In this document: one piece after another, positions 62,789-64,000 of the stretch
How the letters are laid out: the number at the start of each line of letters is the position of its first letter
How positions within the stretch are numbered: position 1 is the stretch's first letter
DNA from: Actinernus sp. WN-2022
Taxonomy: Eukaryota > Cnidaria > Anthozoa > Actiniaria > Actinernidae
Length of the DNA stretch: 64,000 nucleotides
Assembly (NCBI GenBank): GCA_030867875.1
Contig: JAOWCC010000286.1
Span: 1,922,001 to 1,986,000 of the forward strand
Reading direction: 5' to 3'
Made by a program: the position numbers and the translations under genes
Notes under the pieces: model-generated
The model's database searches: none
Told to the model about the DNA's origin: nothing
The model's input: only the letters and a program-made list of their open reading frames with translations

Positions 62789-62960
62789 TTTAACAGGCAG
62801 GTTTGTTGCCATCTTGCACTTTGGGATGTCAATTTGTTGCAGCTTTGTCTCGTAACAAAAGCTGCAAATTATTGACATTTCAAAGTGCTACAAGTAGATG
62901 TCAACTCCCTATAATTGCTATTTTTAAGTGCTCATGAATTACTCCTGTTGTACTGGGGAC

Positions 62961-63582
62961 TTAAAGTGCCACTACGATCAAGTTTTGACATATCAATGTT
63001 TTTGCATATTCATAATGTAGAGTTGATATATTATTACCAGTTCAAATTGTTTTACGATACAATGACAGGAAGTCTTATTTTTTTAGCTCCAAATATTGAA
63101 TTTAAATGTCCGCCATTACTGGAGGCCATTCCCTTTGTTCAGCTTTAAACAAAGGTTTATTCAGCAGAAATGATGTCATATACTTAACGCTCGCCTGGAG
63201 GCATATTTCTACTAAAAATGTCTTCTATTTCGCGCCACGAGGTTGTTGTGTAAAGTGTATGACATCACTTCCACTGAATACTGAAAACGGTTTCCAGTAA
63301 TCTTGAAATATATTTTGTTTTGAATGCTGTGCCGCTGAGTTAAGGAGGTTTTAATGTCCATGGGTATAACACTGATAATTTGAAAAAAAAAAAAATTGGA
63401 ACAAAACATTTTATATAATAATTGATGCCTCCCCTGATGTCATGTAATTAGCATTTTGGATATTGAAACCTCTTTAACTCAGCAGCACAGCATTCAAAGC
63501 AAGATATATTGTACCATTCTACTATTCACTTGATGTAGAATTGATTTCTAAAATAAAAAAATAAGGTTCATAGGCACTTTAA
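62961..63582. mobile_element. 622-bp foldback element, CTTAAAGTGCC family
   Basis: Terminal TTAAAGTGCC and GGCACTTTAA, flanked by GGAC at 62957-62960 and 63583-63586. The interior shares CCGCCATTACTGGA and AACAAAGGTTTATTCA with the element at 35248-35815. No transposase. Confidence 0.8.
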
Positions 63583-63586
63583 GGAC

Positions 63587-64000
63587 TGAGTAAATAAATG
63601 TTATTTTTCTATCTTAAGAATTAAACCACATCACACGAATGATTGCACAAAATTAGTTAGCAATACCAAGTTTGAGAATCTTTGAATAAATAGTAAATGG
63701 AGAGTAAGACTTTGAAATTCATGCAAAATTAGAGAGAATGTATCATGCAGGGACATCTCCAAATGCAGCCCCTTGTTCTCTCTTAGGTTTCCATTTTTTT
63801 AAGTCTCGACAGATTTTTATTACCAAACCAAAGTTATCAAAAACTTGGTAAACTTATAAATTAAGGTGTGATTTTTCTTGTGATGAGGTTAATTTTTTTA
63901 AGTGATGCATTTTACTATTTAATTCATCCCAGTGGCTAATTGGCAAGGGCTAAATTCAGGAATCCACAAGGAATATCTTTTTTTTCAGCCAAGGTTTCCT
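63587..64000. other. Non-coding DNA to window end
   Basis: AT-rich, with no recognisable gene or repeat. Confidence 0.4.

Overview
The window is animal nuclear DNA: AT-rich, intron-rich and full of transposons. Its strongest feature is a complete virus-like element integrated at the left end. Foldback repeats with CTACCCTGCGAG ends, frequent ACATGTA words and expanded DUF7869-like and RecQ-like genes fit a hexacorallian cnidarian (coral or anemone). That assignment rests on recall, not on a search.

**Region 1 (78-15142): Polinton/Maverick-type provirus.** Two 196-bp terminal inverted repeats bound it, and a short target duplication (TAAAAG) flanks it. It carries a protein-primed family B DNA polymerase with an embedded HNH-like zinc motif, a retroviral-type integrase, an A32-like packaging ATPase, a probable major capsid protein, a probable penton protein and several small membrane or virion proteins. 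The left arm is unusual. It encodes a TFIIS-like elongation factor and a TFIIB-like (or VLTF3-like) initiation factor, with a Cys-rich zinc protein between them. Such factors are normal in nucleocytoplasmic large DNA viruses, but I do not know them as standard Polinton cargo. Non-coding DNA fits a private transcription programme: a repeated CCTATTAGAGGAG motif before early-type genes, 40-bp palindromic divergent promoters whose arms hold start codons in the virion cluster, and A/T hairpins at gene ends. Three small virion-cluster genes have apparent frameshifts; the large genes are open.

**Region 2 (15.1-32.3 kb): host-like DNA with transposon genes.** It holds a CACTA-type transposase remnant with clean splice junctions (about 16.3-19.6 kb), then a multi-exon DUF7869-like gene spread over 11 kb (20.3-31.5 kb). 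Their introns contain foldback elements, a tRNA-derived SINE and tandem repeats.

**Region 3 (32.3-37 kb): viral relics.** An intronless F-box/ankyrin-like ORF of giant-virus style and a small coiled-coil ORF precede a decayed second copy of two provirus genes. A foldback element abuts that copy. An OTU-protease fragment is then split by a LINE fragment with 87-bp direct repeats on both sides.

**Region 4 (37.9-43.4 kb): mobile elements.** A near-complete CR1/L2-like LINE on the minus strand (ORF1, then endonuclease-RT broken by one frameshift, with a heptamer-repeat tail) is followed by a decayed integrase gene.

**Region 5 (44-57 kb): gene fragments.** It contains a TRAF-type zinc-finger pseudogene, a hypothetical multi-exon coiled-coil gene, a broken C2H2 finger exon, a remnant resembling the N-terminus of another Polinton-like polymerase, and a GTND-motif LINE ORF1 remnant.

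**Region 6 (58-64 kb):** a truncated DIRS-like retrotransposon (SAP-containing gag and RT), a RecQ-like helicase gene and two foldback elements.
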